This document shows, one piece after another, positions 35,120 to 44,327 of a stretch of DNA of 64,000 nt. Position numbers and translations under genes: made by a program. Origin of the DNA: Planctomycetota bacterium (GTDB lineage Bacteria > Planctomycetota > Phycisphaerae > UBA1845). The notes beneath the pieces were generated by a model that did no database searches, was not told where the DNA came from, and saw nothing but the letters and a program-made list of their open reading frames with translations. How positions within the stretch are numbered: the first letter of the stretch is position 1; each line of letters opens with the position of its first letter. Location of the stretch: the NCBI GenBank assembly GCA_016200265.1, contig JACQFE010000070.1:33192-97191 (forward strand), written 5' to 3'.

Positions 35120-35911
35120 ATGGAGATGAAGCTACTTTGTATCGGAGACGTGGTCGGCGGCCCGGGCCGGCGCGTACTGGTTGACGGAATCGCGGCCTTG
35201 AAGGCGCAGAATCAGATCGACTGCGTCGTCGTCAATGCCGAAAACGCGACCGACGGTGCCGGACTCTCCGGGGCCATGTACGAAAAAATCGTGCAGGCCG
35301 GTGCGAATCTCATCACGCTGGGCGATCACATCTATCGTCGCAATGACATTATCCCCGTGCTCGAACGAGCGACCAATATCGTCCGGCCCGCGAACATGCC
35401 CAGCGGTGCACCGGGAAAAGAATTTGCGATCCATCGAACAGCCGAAGGTCACGCCATCGCCGTCATTTCCGTGCTCGGTCGATTATTCATGAAGACGATG
35501 GCGAACTGCCCGTTCGCAGCGCTCGATCGGGCGTTGTCGATGGTTCCGCAGGATGTCAGAATTGTCGTCGTCGATGTACACGCCGAAGCTACCAGCGAGA
35601 AAATGGCGATGGGCTGGTATCTTGACGGCCGCGTCAGCGTCGTTTTCGGTACGCACACGCACATTCCGACTGCCGACGAGCAAATCCTGCCCAAGGGTAC
35701 GGCCTACATCACCGATGTCGGCATGACCGGCCCTTACGACTCTGTCCTTGGCCGCGACAAACACCGCGTGGTCGGCTCGATGATCAGCGGCGTACCTAGC
35801 AAGTACGAAGTGGCCGAGGGTGACGCAAGGCTATGCGGCGTGCTGGTTTCGGTCGATGCGGTTTCGGGGAAAGCCTTAACGATAGAACGAATTTGTTGGC
35901 GGACCGCGTAA
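35120..35911 (+). CDS. ymdB: YmdB-family metallophosphoesterase (cyclic nucleotide phosphodiesterase)
   Basis: 263 residues from ATG 35120 (an ATG two codons later is also possible). Motifs: KLLCIGDVVGGPGR (metal ligand Asp), VNAENATDGAGL, TLGDHIYRRNDI (metal and catalytic His), DVHAEATSEKMA and GTHTHIPTADE with final YITDVGMTGPYDSV. In Bacillus YmdB hydrolyses 2',3'-cyclic nucleotides and affects motility versus biofilm choice. Here its gene stop is followed at once by the next ATG (TAAATG), so it is probably co-translated with the small protein and tyrS. Confidence 0.85.
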   Translation: MEMKLLCIGDVVGGPGRRVLVDGIAALKAQNQIDCVVVNAENATDGAGLSGAMYEKIVQAGANLITLGDHIYRRNDIIPVLERATNIVRPANMPSGAPGKEFAIHRTAEGHAIAVISVLGRLFMKTMANCPFAALDRALSMVPQDVRIVVVDVHAEATSEKMAMGWYLDGRVSVVFGTHTHIPTADEQILPKGTAYITDVGMTGPYDSVLGRDKHRVVGSMISGVPSKYEVAEGDARLCGVLVSVDAVSGKALTIERICWRTA

Positions 35912-36313
35912 ATGGCGAAATTTTGGCAATTCTGGGCGAAAACGACCGACGGCAATCAACAAGAACCATTAGGTGTCATGGAGGAACGAAAATTAAATGA
36001 ACAGATCGCGAATGCCCTAGCGGCTAGGCCAACAGTTTCGCTGAGAATTGTTCTCGACAACGGCAGCGACGTGACTGATCTCAAGTCATGCGCTGATGTC
36101 AGAGTAACTCTTGGCGAACAAGAGCGCGATTTTACATTTCTATCGCAAAGATTTATTGCCCAATTGTTCAAGGGGCCGTTCTCTACCTCTGAATCAGATG
36201 AATCAAGCTACATTTACTCAGCGGATAATCCATTGATAATAGACAAAGAGATTAATGGAGAAATAATAGTCAGGGGCATACTTCGTTACTTGCGACAAGA
36301 GAGATTGCATTGA
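35912..36313 (+). CDS. Hypothetical protein, low-GC insert between ymdB and tyrS
   Basis: 133 residues. It begins directly after the ymdB stop (TAAATG) and its TGA overlaps the TTG start of tyrS by four bases. The base composition is visibly more A/T rich than its neighbours (for example GATAATAGACAAAGAGATTA). The product has short amphipathic helices and strands (LNEQIANALAARP, VSLRIVLDNGSDVTDL, IIVRGILRYLRQ). No family recognised. Overlaps on both sides argue for real coding and coupled translation. Confidence 0.55.
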   Translation: MAKFWQFWAKTTDGNQQEPLGVMEERKLNEQIANALAARPTVSLRIVLDNGSDVTDLKSCADVRVTLGEQERDFTFLSQRFIAQLFKGPFSTSESDESSYIYSADNPLIIDKEINGEIIVRGILRYLRQERLH

Positions 36314-37542
36314 AAGAGTCGACTCCAGTCGAATCCCAAGTCGCTTCGCTCCTGCGGGGCTGCGAGCATGTTTACACCGTGGAAGAACTCCGCGCGCGGC
36401 TCGCAAGCGGAAAGCGGCTGCGCGTCAAGCTCGGCATGGACCCGACGGCCCCGGACCTGACGCTGGGCCACACAGTTGTTCTGCGGAAGCTGCGGCAGTT
36501 TCAGGATTTCGGCCACCTTGCCGTGCTGATCATCGGCGACTACACGGCCCGCATTGGCGACCCGACGGGTCGATCGAAAACCCGGCCCATGCTAACGACT
36601 GACGAAATCAAGACCAACGCGACCACGTACATGCAGCAGGCCGGCAAGGTGCTCGACCTTTCGCCTAACAAGCTCGAAGTTCGCTACAACGGCGAATGGC
36701 TCGAAAAAATGACCTTCGCCGATGTCGTCAAGCTAATGAGCGAGATGACCGTGGCTCGGATGCTCGAGCGCGACACGTTCGCCAAACGCCAGGCCGAAGG
36801 CAAAGAAATTTTTCTGCACGAATTGCTCTATCCGTTAATGCAGGCACGCGACAGTGTTGAAATTCATGCCGATGTCGAGCTCGGCGGCAGTGATCAGACG
36901 TTTAACAATCTCTGCGGTCGCGACTTGCAGCGAAATGTCGGCCAGCCGCCGCAGATCGTGATGACCACCCCGCTGCTGGTTGGCACCGACGGCAAAAACA
37001 AGATGAGCAAGTCGATGGGCAACTATATCGCCGTCACCGATCCGCCCAGCGAAATGTTCGGCAAGATCATGCGTATTCCCGATGAATTGATGCGCAATTA
37101 CTTCGAGCTGTTGACCGACGTTCCGGCAGAAATGATCGCCGATTATACGAATCCTGGAACCGGCAATCCGCGCGATGCCAAGGAATTTCTGGCCAAGACG
37201 ATCATCACACAATATCACTCTACCGCTGATGCTCAGGCCGCCGCCGACGAATTCCGCCGTGTGCATGGCGGCAGCGGCGAGCGAGGATTGCCCGATGACA
37301 TCCCCGAAGTAGCGGTACCCACCGACAAAATTCGTGATGGCAACATTGCTGTCATCGATTTATTGGTGGATTGCCTTGGCGAAAAATCTCGCGGCGAAGC
37401 ACGGCGGCTCGTCGCACAACGGGGCGTGAAATTAAATGGAACCGCGCTAGAAGACGCGAACTCGGCGATCCAGGTCAAGACGGGGGACGTACTTCAAAGA
37501 GGGAATCGGCGTTTTGTTCGCTTGCGGGTTGGGAATCCGTAG
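36310..37542 (+). CDS. tyrS: Tyrosyl-tRNA synthetase
   Basis: 410 residues, class I synthetase that charges tRNA-Tyr. The HIGH-type motif is LGHTVVL, in TAPDLTLGHTVV; the KMSKS loop is KNKMSKSMGN. The C-terminus has an S4 RNA-binding domain (ARRLVAQRGVKLNGTALED). Start is TTG overlapping the previous gene; its ribosome site would lie in that gene's end. The size and DPTAPDLTLG block fit the TyrS type 2 (TyrZ-like) group. Confidence 0.92.
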   Translation: MKESTPVESQVASLLRGCEHVYTVEELRARLASGKRLRVKLGMDPTAPDLTLGHTVVLRKLRQFQDFGHLAVLIIGDYTARIGDPTGRSKTRPMLTTDEIKTNATTYMQQAGKVLDLSPNKLEVRYNGEWLEKMTFADVVKLMSEMTVARMLERDTFAKRQAEGKEIFLHELLYPLMQARDSVEIHADVELGGSDQTFNNLCGRDLQRNVGQPPQIVMTTPLLVGTDGKNKMSKSMGNYIAVTDPPSEMFGKIMRIPDELMRNYFELLTDVPAEMIADYTNPGTGNPRDAKEFLAKTIITQYHSTADAQAAADEFRRVHGGSGERGLPDDIPEVAVPTDKIRDGNIAVIDLLVDCLGEKSRGEARRLVAQRGVKLNGTALEDANSAIQVKTGDVLQRGNRRFVRLRVGNP

Positions 37543-37589
37543 CATCGAGGTCGCTTTCGGCAATTGTCAACGTTAGACTTCTCGCTCGC

Positions 37590-38681
37590 ATGATCTATTT
37601 GATTGTTTTCGCAGTCCTCGGATCGTTCGCGCTATCATTGATTGCCACAATTCTCGTTCGCCATTGGGCACGACGAATCGGTTTTGTTGATCGTCCCGGC
37701 GGCCACAAGCAACATCATGCGCCGGTCGCACTCGGCGGCGGCATCGCAATTGCGACGTGCATTTGCCTGCCCATACTCGCTGGAACATTCTTTGCCAGAT
37801 TGTTCCACTCCGCGCCGCCGGTGTGGTTGCCTAGTCTGATCCACACTCACCTCAATGGAATGGCCAGTAAATTCCCGATTGCGCTCGGCATTGTCATCGG
37901 TGCGGCCGTCTTGCACGTCATGGGCTTGATCGATGATCGAAAACCGCTGGGCCCTGGAATCAAGTTTCTCGTCGAATATGCAGTGGCATTCGGCATCGCC
38001 GGCCCATTCGGCATTCGCGCCGTGGAGTTTCTTCCTGCGCCGCTTTCGATCGGCTTGACCGCAATCTGGCTTGTCCTCATCATCAACGCATTCAACTTCC
38101 TTGACAACATGGATGGACTAAGCGCCGGTGTGGCTGCCATTGCCGCGACGACGCTTGGCCTTGCGTCATTGATGGCGGGCCAGGTATTTGTGCCCACCAT
38201 GGCCTTCGTGACTGTCGGCGTGCTTCTTGGATATCTAGTGTTTAACTTTCCGCCGGCGACGATTTTCATGGGCGACGCAGGGAGTCTTGTAGTTGGCTAT
38301 ACACTCGGCATTCTCACAATTCTCACAACATATTATGAATCAGGAATCAGTCCGACGCCTCTTGGTGTTCTGGTTCCGCCCTTGGTTCTGGCAATACCGC
38401 TTTACGACGTGATAAGTGTGGTCATTCATCGAGCGCGACTGCACGTCAGTCCGATTCGCGGCGACCGACGGCATTTTTCGCATCGGCTGGTTCGCCGTGG
38501 ATTGTCCACTCGATGGGCCGTGCTGACGATTTACCTTGCGACCGCCGCGACAGGCCTGCCTGCGATTCTACTCCCCATCTTGCCCTGGTGGGCGGCGCTA
38601 CTCCTTTTCATCCAGTGCGTATGTGTCACGTTGATCATATCCATTCTGGAGAGTGCCGGTGGCAAATCCACAGTCGAATGA
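37590..38681 (+). CDS. MraY/WecA-family UDP-sugar:undecaprenyl-phosphate transferase
   Basis: 363 residues from ATG 37590; the frame is open further left but that part is out-of-frame tyrS sequence. About ten to eleven helices. Catalytic motifs: GLIDDRKPLGPG (DDxxK-like), NAFNFLDNMDGLSAG (NxxNxxDxxD) and FMGDAGS; HRARLHVSPIRGDRRHFSHRL carries the C-terminal HxH-type motif, here HFSHRL. WecA/TagO-type enzymes attach GlcNAc-1-phosphate or similar to the lipid carrier, starting O-antigen, teichoic or enterobacterial antigen synthesis. The MFS gene start overlaps its end by 29 bases. Confidence 0.88.
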   Translation: MIYLIVFAVLGSFALSLIATILVRHWARRIGFVDRPGGHKQHHAPVALGGGIAIATCICLPILAGTFFARLFHSAPPVWLPSLIHTHLNGMASKFPIALGIVIGAAVLHVMGLIDDRKPLGPGIKFLVEYAVAFGIAGPFGIRAVEFLPAPLSIGLTAIWLVLIINAFNFLDNMDGLSAGVAAIAATTLGLASLMAGQVFVPTMAFVTVGVLLGYLVFNFPPATIFMGDAGSLVVGYTLGILTILTTYYESGISPTPLGVLVPPLVLAIPLYDVISVVIHRARLHVSPIRGDRRHFSHRLVRRGLSTRWAVLTIYLATAATGLPAILLPILPWWAALLLFIQCVCVTLIISILESAGGKSTVE

Positions 38682-39990
38682 TGCCCAGGATCATTCACTC
38701 CAGGCAAAGGCCGGTACATGGCGCATTTTTCTCGGCATCAACTCATCGACACTTTCACTGCTTGGAACGATTCTCCTGGTTACCGCAGCCACAGAGCTTT
38801 GGTCGCCGCTTATTCCTGAATATCTCCAGGCAATTCGGCGGCGGTCCGCAACAGGTGACACTTGGGGAATGCTGATTGTCGGCTTTTATGGTATGTACCG
38901 AGACGGACTCGAGGCACTGAATTACTATGCGGGCGGCGCGATTGCCGGACGATTCAATACGCGGCGGTCGCTCCTTTTCTTCAACTTCCTTCCGTTGATC
39001 GGACTGGCGCTGCTGGCTTTCTGGGATTCAACACTTGCGGTCTTTGTGGCCGTACCATTCGTATTTGCATGGGATAGCATCGCGGGCCCGGCCACCATTA
39101 CGGTTGTGGGAGAATCGCTCCCGCCCGATCGCCGCACAATGGCCCTCTCGCTGCAGTCGATCTCGCGCCGCCTGTCTCGCATTTTCGCATATTGTGTCAG
39201 CGCTCCGCTCATCTGGTGGCTGGGACGGCAAAACGGCGTTCGCGCAGATGCGGTGATCGCGTTTCTCTTTGTCCTTGCCGCAGGAGCGGTCCAGCTACGA
39301 TTTCAGCATATCGCAAGCAAAGACTCTCAAATGGTCATGCACAAGCCTGGACAATTGTTTAAGCGATTCAATTCGGATCTTCGAAGATTGTTGGCCGCCG
39401 ATATCTGCGCGAGATGGGCTGAAGGTCTCGCGGGGCCACTCATCATCTTGTATTGCGTTCCCATTCTGGCAGCCGATCCAAGCAAGGGAACGTCTCTTTA
39501 TCAATCGCTCTTGCTCAACATTCAGGCCATCACAAACATTCTTTTGTACATATTCGTTGGACCGCTAGCGAGCCGCGCGGGATTGGCCAAGAAGCCATAC
39601 ATTGGTCTGACGTTCATATTCTTTGCACTCTTTCCCCTGAGTTTAATCGCATTCGGACTCACATTTGGCACTATTGGATTGGCATTGGCATTTATCATTG
39701 GCGGTCTGCGAGAAATCGGTGAACCGGCAAGAAAGGCCATGATCGCAGACCTGGTTCCTAGTGAAGTGCGGACGCAGGCCATCGGACTCTACTGGAGCAT
39801 GCGAAGCGCCGCGGTCATGTGGGCATCGCCAATTGGCGCGGCGCTCTGGATATTGGGAGAACGCATTGGACCCTCACGCGGCCCGGTCCTTGCATTCGGT
39901 GCGGCAGGAGCGATCGGATTGTTGGGGGCACTCTTGTTCTTCGTCAAGTTCGGACGCAAGACCGAATTGCAATCTGTCAATCAACTGTGA
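38653..39990 (+). CDS. Major facilitator superfamily transporter
   Basis: 445 residues from GTG 38653 (GTG 38659 also possible), overlapping the end of the WecA-like gene by 29 bases. Twelve hydrophobic helices in two halves with a polar loop near residue 225. The conserved loop-2/3 motif is partly seen in AIAGRFNTRRSL (G-x-x-x-D/R-x-x-R-R). The second half has ADLVPSEVRTQAIGLYWSMR, seen in drug and metabolite exporters. Substrate unknown. It converges with the oxidoreductase gene with 37 bp between stops. Confidence 0.8.
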   Translation: MPVANPQSNDAQDHSLQAKAGTWRIFLGINSSTLSLLGTILLVTAATELWSPLIPEYLQAIRRRSATGDTWGMLIVGFYGMYRDGLEALNYYAGGAIAGRFNTRRSLLFFNFLPLIGLALLAFWDSTLAVFVAVPFVFAWDSIAGPATITVVGESLPPDRRTMALSLQSISRRLSRIFAYCVSAPLIWWLGRQNGVRADAVIAFLFVLAAGAVQLRFQHIASKDSQMVMHKPGQLFKRFNSDLRRLLAADICARWAEGLAGPLIILYCVPILAADPSKGTSLYQSLLLNIQAITNILLYIFVGPLASRAGLAKKPYIGLTFIFFALFPLSLIAFGLTFGTIGLALAFIIGGLREIGEPARKAMIADLVPSEVRTQAIGLYWSMRSAAVMWASPIGAALWILGERIGPSRGPVLAFGAAGAIGLLGALLFFVKFGRKTELQSVNQL

Positions 39991-40027
39991 GAAATACGCC
40001 CGGACGTTCGCAGCGGCACTGCGGTCG

Positions 40028-42241
40028 TTACACGGCTTCGACGGCTTCAAGAATCATTTCTGCGATATCAAGCTGCGGGACGTTTTCTCGGCCTTTGGAC
40101 GCCAATCCGTCGGTAAGCATTCGCATACAGAATGGACACGCGGTGGCAACCGCATCAGGTGCCGTCTCCAGCAGTTGCGCGGTTCGCAGGAGATTGACGC
40201 GCTCGCCGCCGGGCTCTTCTTCTTTGAACATCTGGGCGCCGCCCGCGCCGCAGCACATCCCTCGATCGCGGGTTTGTGCGGGTTCAAGCACGGTCAGGCC
40301 GATGCTGCGTAGTGCGTTTCGAGGAGCATCATAGACCTCGTTGTATCGTCCAAGATAGCAGGAATCATGGAATGCAACTTTTCGATCCAGTTGACGGCTT
40401 GGCTTCAGCCGCCCATCCGCGATGAGCCCGGAAAGAAATGTTGAATGGTGCACGACCTGATAGCGTCCGCCGAAGTCCGGGTATTCGTTGAGCAATGTGT
40501 TGAAACAATGCGGGCAACTGGTCACGATGGTTTTCTTGTCCGCACCATAGTTATTCAGCACTTCCACGTTGGCCTTCGCGAACATTTGATACAGATATTC
40601 ATTCCCCGCGCGCCGCGCAGGATCTCCCGTGCATTGTTCCTCCGCGCCAAGAATCGCGAAATCCACGCCGGCTTTTTGCATCAGTTTCGCTGTTGCAATG
40701 CTGATTTTCTTGGCCCGCTCGTCGAAGGAAGGCATGCAACCGACCCAAAAAAGCACTCGCGCATCCGGATTCTCCGCCAACGTCATGACACCTAGGTCCG
40801 CCGCCCATTGGCCTCGATCGCTTGACGAGAATCCCCACGGATTCGCATTGGATTCCATGCCCCGAAACGCCGACTGCAACTGCGCAGGAAATTCACCACG
40901 CTCCTGCACTAGATACCGTCGCATGTCAATGATTTTGTCCACGTATGTAATGAACACCGGACATTCCTGTTCACATGCACGGCATGAAGTACATGCCCAA
41001 AGAACTTCAGGATCGATCACGCCGTCCACAAGGTCAATTCGATGACCATTCGCGCCGTTGCAGTCCGTGGCTGCTGCCGGCTCGGCCGACGATTTTCCCT
41101 GCTTGTCGGCCACCAAACCCTGTTCATGCTTATACAGGAAATCGCGAAGATCGAGCGCAAAGTGCTTGGGTGAAAGCTTCTTTCCGGTCTTGGTGGCCGG
41201 ACAATGATCGCTGCATCGCCCGCATTCCGTGCAGGTATAGAAGTCAAGGATGGATTTCCAACTGAATTGCTCGATGCGCCGAATACCCAACGTCTCTTCT
41301 CGCTCGAGCTTGCTGTCTATGTCTTGAATCGGCGACAGTCGCCCCGGAGGATGCAAGTTTTGGAAATAGATATTTGGAATCCCCGTAATGATATGGAAAT
41401 GTTTGGAATATGGGAGAATGTTCAGGAAAATGAGAACTAGGCTCGAGTGGGTCCAAAAGCCAAGATGCATAAGAAACAAATTGGCTTTTCCTGGGAGGCG
41501 TGACATAGCCATAGCCGCCGCAGCGCCCGCGGGTTCAAACCACACAAAAGACGCTGCTTCCGGTTCTAGACTACGAATTTCCTTCTGCGTCAGCTCGCGA
41601 TATGTCGATGCGGGCACACGAAGCGTATGTCCCTGATCTCCTTGCAATTCCGTCCATGCAATCACTTCTCGCTTGTTCGGCTCACCCGGAAACTCTCTCG
41701 GGGTGATCGTAACCAATGGCTGCGACGATCGGACATTGAGGGCAATCGAAGCGCCGTCATACAGGATATCCGCAAACATCATCGCGAGGATAATACCAAG
41801 GATTACCAACCCCTCGACACTCAGCGTCATGCGTGGAAGCCGCCGAATGATGCGGTAGTAAACAAATACCAACGTCCCAAGTATGACCAGCACGGCGAAA
41901 ATGTCTTTGAGGACGCAATACAACCGGCCGATCAGATGATCTGAATCGAACCACCAAAACGAGAATCCTGCATCAAAGCCCCTGCCCCAGAGAATGAGCG
42001 ATCGCAGAAGCAGAACGCCAAAACCCAGGAAAATAAGCATGTGAGCGGCGCCGGCCAGCGGATACCGACTCATCCGCAGTTGTGCAATTGCATATTTGAA
42101 TGTCCGCCGCAACCGCTCGCCGGGTTGATCAAACCGATTCTCCGCGACGCCGACACGAAGCAGTTTCCAACGTCGCCACGCGGAATACGCGAAGCACCCC
42201 CAGCCTGCGACTAAGAGGATGGACATGAAGATTGGAGACAA
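40028..42241 (-). CDS. Membrane-bound Fe-S oxidoreductase, ETF:(methyl)menaquinone oxidoreductase type
   Basis: 737 residues. The N-terminal 260 hold five to six helices with His residues that may bind haem b (NarI-like). The centre has two 4Fe-4S motifs, CTECGRCSDHCPATKTG (CxxCxxCxxxCP) and CTSCRACEQECPVF. The C-terminal CCG (HdrB-like) domains have EEQCTGDPARR, SCPHCFNTL, DSCYLGRYNEV and RGMCCGAGGAQMF; the first CCG is a CTG. With etfB and etfA directly upstream it fits EMO-type enzymes that pass electrons from electron-transfer flavoprotein to menaquinone in place of mitochondrial-type ETF-QO. Start is TTG; ATG 42226 is also possible. Confidence 0.85.
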   Translation of the reverse strand: MSPIFMSILLVAGWGCFAYSAWRRWKLLRVGVAENRFDQPGERLRRTFKYAIAQLRMSRYPLAGAAHMLIFLGFGVLLLRSLILWGRGFDAGFSFWWFDSDHLIGRLYCVLKDIFAVLVILGTLVFVYYRIIRRLPRMTLSVEGLVILGIILAMMFADILYDGASIALNVRSSQPLVTITPREFPGEPNKREVIAWTELQGDQGHTLRVPASTYRELTQKEIRSLEPEAASFVWFEPAGAAAAMAMSRLPGKANLFLMHLGFWTHSSLVLIFLNILPYSKHFHIITGIPNIYFQNLHPPGRLSPIQDIDSKLEREETLGIRRIEQFSWKSILDFYTCTECGRCSDHCPATKTGKKLSPKHFALDLRDFLYKHEQGLVADKQGKSSAEPAAATDCNGANGHRIDLVDGVIDPEVLWACTSCRACEQECPVFITYVDKIIDMRRYLVQERGEFPAQLQSAFRGMESNANPWGFSSSDRGQWAADLGVMTLAENPDARVLFWVGCMPSFDERAKKISIATAKLMQKAGVDFAILGAEEQCTGDPARRAGNEYLYQMFAKANVEVLNNYGADKKTIVTSCPHCFNTLLNEYPDFGGRYQVVHHSTFLSGLIADGRLKPSRQLDRKVAFHDSCYLGRYNEVYDAPRNALRSIGLTVLEPAQTRDRGMCCGAGGAQMFKEEEPGGERVNLLRTAQLLETAPDAVATACPFCMRMLTDGLASKGRENVPQLDIAEMILEAVEAV

Positions 42242-42280
42242 GAAGAATCACCAAAGATACGAAATATTCGTCCAATGTTA

Positions 42281-42350
42281 CAAGTTACGAGTTACCAATG
42301 ATATCGAGGATCAAGATCAAACGGAACTTGTAACTGGTAACTCATAACTG
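42281..42350. repeat. Inverted repeat between etfA and the oxidoreductase gene
   Basis: ACAAGTTACGAGTTACC (42281-42297) faces GGTAACTCATAACT (42337-42350), with a further CTTGTAACT between. The AGTTAC/GTAACT words form arms of about 14 bases with one or two mismatches. It could be a repeat element, a processing hairpin or both. Confidence 0.5.
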
Positions 42351-42353
42351 CTG

Positions 42354-43337
42354 TCAATGCGCCCTCATCTTCTTGAGTTCCTCAGTCAGCAATGGCACGA
42401 GCGTGAACAAATCACACACACAGCCATACGTCGCTACCTTGAAGATGGGCGCATCTTTTTTCGTGTTAATCGCTACAATCACTTTGCTGCCGCGCATGCC
42501 GGCCAGGTGCTGAATCGCGCCGTCAATGCCGCAGGCAATGTACAACTTGGGCGTGATGACCTTGCCCGTCAATCCCACTTGCCGTGTGTGCGGTTGGTAA
42601 CCGGCATCGCACGCCGCTCGCGACGCGCCCACCGCGCCATCCAAGACCTCCGCCAGCGCGTAAATAATCTTGAAGTTCTCCGCGGTCTTCAGCGCACGGC
42701 CGCCGGAAACCACAATGTCGGCCTCGGTGACATCTTTCACACCCGATCCGGTCGCGGCGATCTCCTTGACCGCGATTCGCTTGTCCGAATCTCGAAGGGG
42801 CAGCGAAACCGCCTGCACTTCCACGCCCTCATTTGCCCGCGGCGGCGCGGCGCCGTAGGCATTCGTTCGTACGGTCACAATCTGCAGGCGATCCGGCGCG
42901 AGCTTGAATTTACCGCTGAATTTTCCGGCATACATGGGTTTACTGACCGTGATGCCATCGCCATCCAGCGAGACTTCGGTGCAGTCAATCGCCAAAGCAG
43001 CCCTCGTCCGCGCAGCCACACGAGACGCCAGATCACGCCCCATGAATGTTGTGGGAAACAAAACAACTTTCGGTTTTGAGGCCTCAATCGCCGCACAGAC
43101 CGCAGTGCAATACGGGAGAACGCGGTACTTCGCCAACTCCGCGTCGTCCACAACATATATTTTCCTTGCCCCGCCGCGCGAGATCGCATCGTTCAAGTCG
43201 CCAAGATTCTGCCCAGTGACAACGGCCTCGACGCGCCCACCGGTCTTGCCCGCAAGCTGCTCCGCAAGCGTCAGCAATTGAAATGACGCGGAGTGAATCC
43301 GTCCGTCGCGCTGTTCGATGAATACAAGTACGTTCAT
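42354..43337 (-). CDS. etfA: Electron transfer flavoprotein alpha subunit
   Basis: 327 residues. The N-terminal domain starts MNVLVFIEQRDGRIHSAS. The C-terminal FAD-binding domain is intact: VVSGGRALKTAENF, GAVGASRAACDAGY, QVGLTGKVITPKLYIACGI and GSKVIVAINTKKDAPIF. Forms a heterodimer with EtfB and collects electrons from acyl-CoA dehydrogenases. Spacing to etfB is 30 bp and to the downstream oxidoreductase 112 bp. Confidence 0.93.
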   Translation of the reverse strand: MNVLVFIEQRDGRIHSASFQLLTLAEQLAGKTGGRVEAVVTGQNLGDLNDAISRGGARKIYVVDDAELAKYRVLPYCTAVCAAIEASKPKVVLFPTTFMGRDLASRVAARTRAALAIDCTEVSLDGDGITVSKPMYAGKFSGKFKLAPDRLQIVTVRTNAYGAAPPRANEGVEVQAVSLPLRDSDKRIAVKEIAATGSGVKDVTEADIVVSGGRALKTAENFKIIYALAEVLDGAVGASRAACDAGYQPHTRQVGLTGKVITPKLYIACGIDGAIQHLAGMRGSKVIVAINTKKDAPIFKVATYGCVCDLFTLVPLLTEELKKMRAH

Positions 43338-43367
43338 GCGCTTTTCGCTACTCGCAATTCGATATTA

Positions 43368-44159
43368 TCAAAGGACCTTTGCCTCATCTCGAAGAAATCG
43401 CACCAATTCATGGGCCATTTGCGCCGGCTCGCCTTCAATGAATTTGCACTCCGGTCGCGGCGGCGGAGGCGTAACATACGCAATCTGGGCCGACGCCTTA
43501 TGCGATGCTGAACCCGGAAGTTCCTTCGACGTCAGCACCGTCAGCGGCTTCTTTTTGGCCTTCATCAGATTCGGTAAGGAAGGATATCGCGGCTCGACCA
43601 ATCCCTTCTCGATCGTCAGCAGTGCCGGCAATGCACCTTCGACGACCTCTTCCGCACCCTCAATTCGACGACGGGCCGTGAACCGCCTGCCGTCAGGCGT
43701 GATTTCCAAATTGGTCACGGCCCCCACGTGAGCCAAATCAAGGAACTCAGCCAGCGCAGGCCCGACCGCGCCGGCGTCGAGATCAATGTTGTGCTTGCCG
43801 CAGAGCACAAGATCGAACGGCGTCGATTGCTTCGTGACCGCTTCCGCAATTACCGATGCATAGAAAAGTTCATCAAAAGACTCGAAAATCGGATCGCTGA
43901 GGTGAATCGCACTATCGGCGCCCATGGCCAGTGCGACGCGAAGTGTCTCGGCCGCCTTCTCCGGCCCCTGCGTCAATGCGATGATCTCGCTCACGTCGCC
44001 GCGTTTCTCGCGAAGTTGCACCGCCAATTCGACGCCGAATTCATCAAACGGATCGATCACGTACTTCAGACCGGTGGTGTCAATACCCGTACCATCGGGA
44101 CGCACCTTGATCGGCACATTCGAATCCGGTACGTGTTTTACAATGGTGAGAATTCTCAA
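43368..44159 (-). CDS. etfB: Electron transfer flavoprotein beta subunit
   Basis: 263 residues from a TTG start (44157-44159) that has GGAGG eight bases upstream and gives the usual start of the family, MRILTIVKHVPDSN; a GTG six codons earlier contains that ribosome site and is less likely. Motifs: YVIDPFDEFGVELAV, VRVALAMGADSAIHL, LVLCGKHNIDLDAGAVGP (AMP-site region) and a VEPRYPSLPNLMKAKKKPL block. Partner of EtfA in the same operon. Confidence 0.93.
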   Translation of the reverse strand: MRILTIVKHVPDSNVPIKVRPDGTGIDTTGLKYVIDPFDEFGVELAVQLREKRGDVSEIIALTQGPEKAAETLRVALAMGADSAIHLSDPIFESFDELFYASVIAEAVTKQSTPFDLVLCGKHNIDLDAGAVGPALAEFLDLAHVGAVTNLEITPDGRRFTARRRIEGAEEVVEGALPALLTIEKGLVEPRYPSLPNLMKAKKKPLTVLTSKELPGSASHKASAQIAYVTPPPPRPECKFIEGEPAQMAHELVRFLRDEAKVL

Positions 44160-44327
44160 ACCAACAACCTCCGACACGTAGTTGAAAACTCCCTGTCAAC
44201 CAATTCAATGGTAGGCCAACAGGGTGAACGTGCATCGTAGCGGCAAAATCGATGGATTCAAACTCGATGGTTGCCCTGCGACGTCCCTCTTGAAATGGGA
44301 AACCTTACCGAGGGTTTGAACGGTCAA

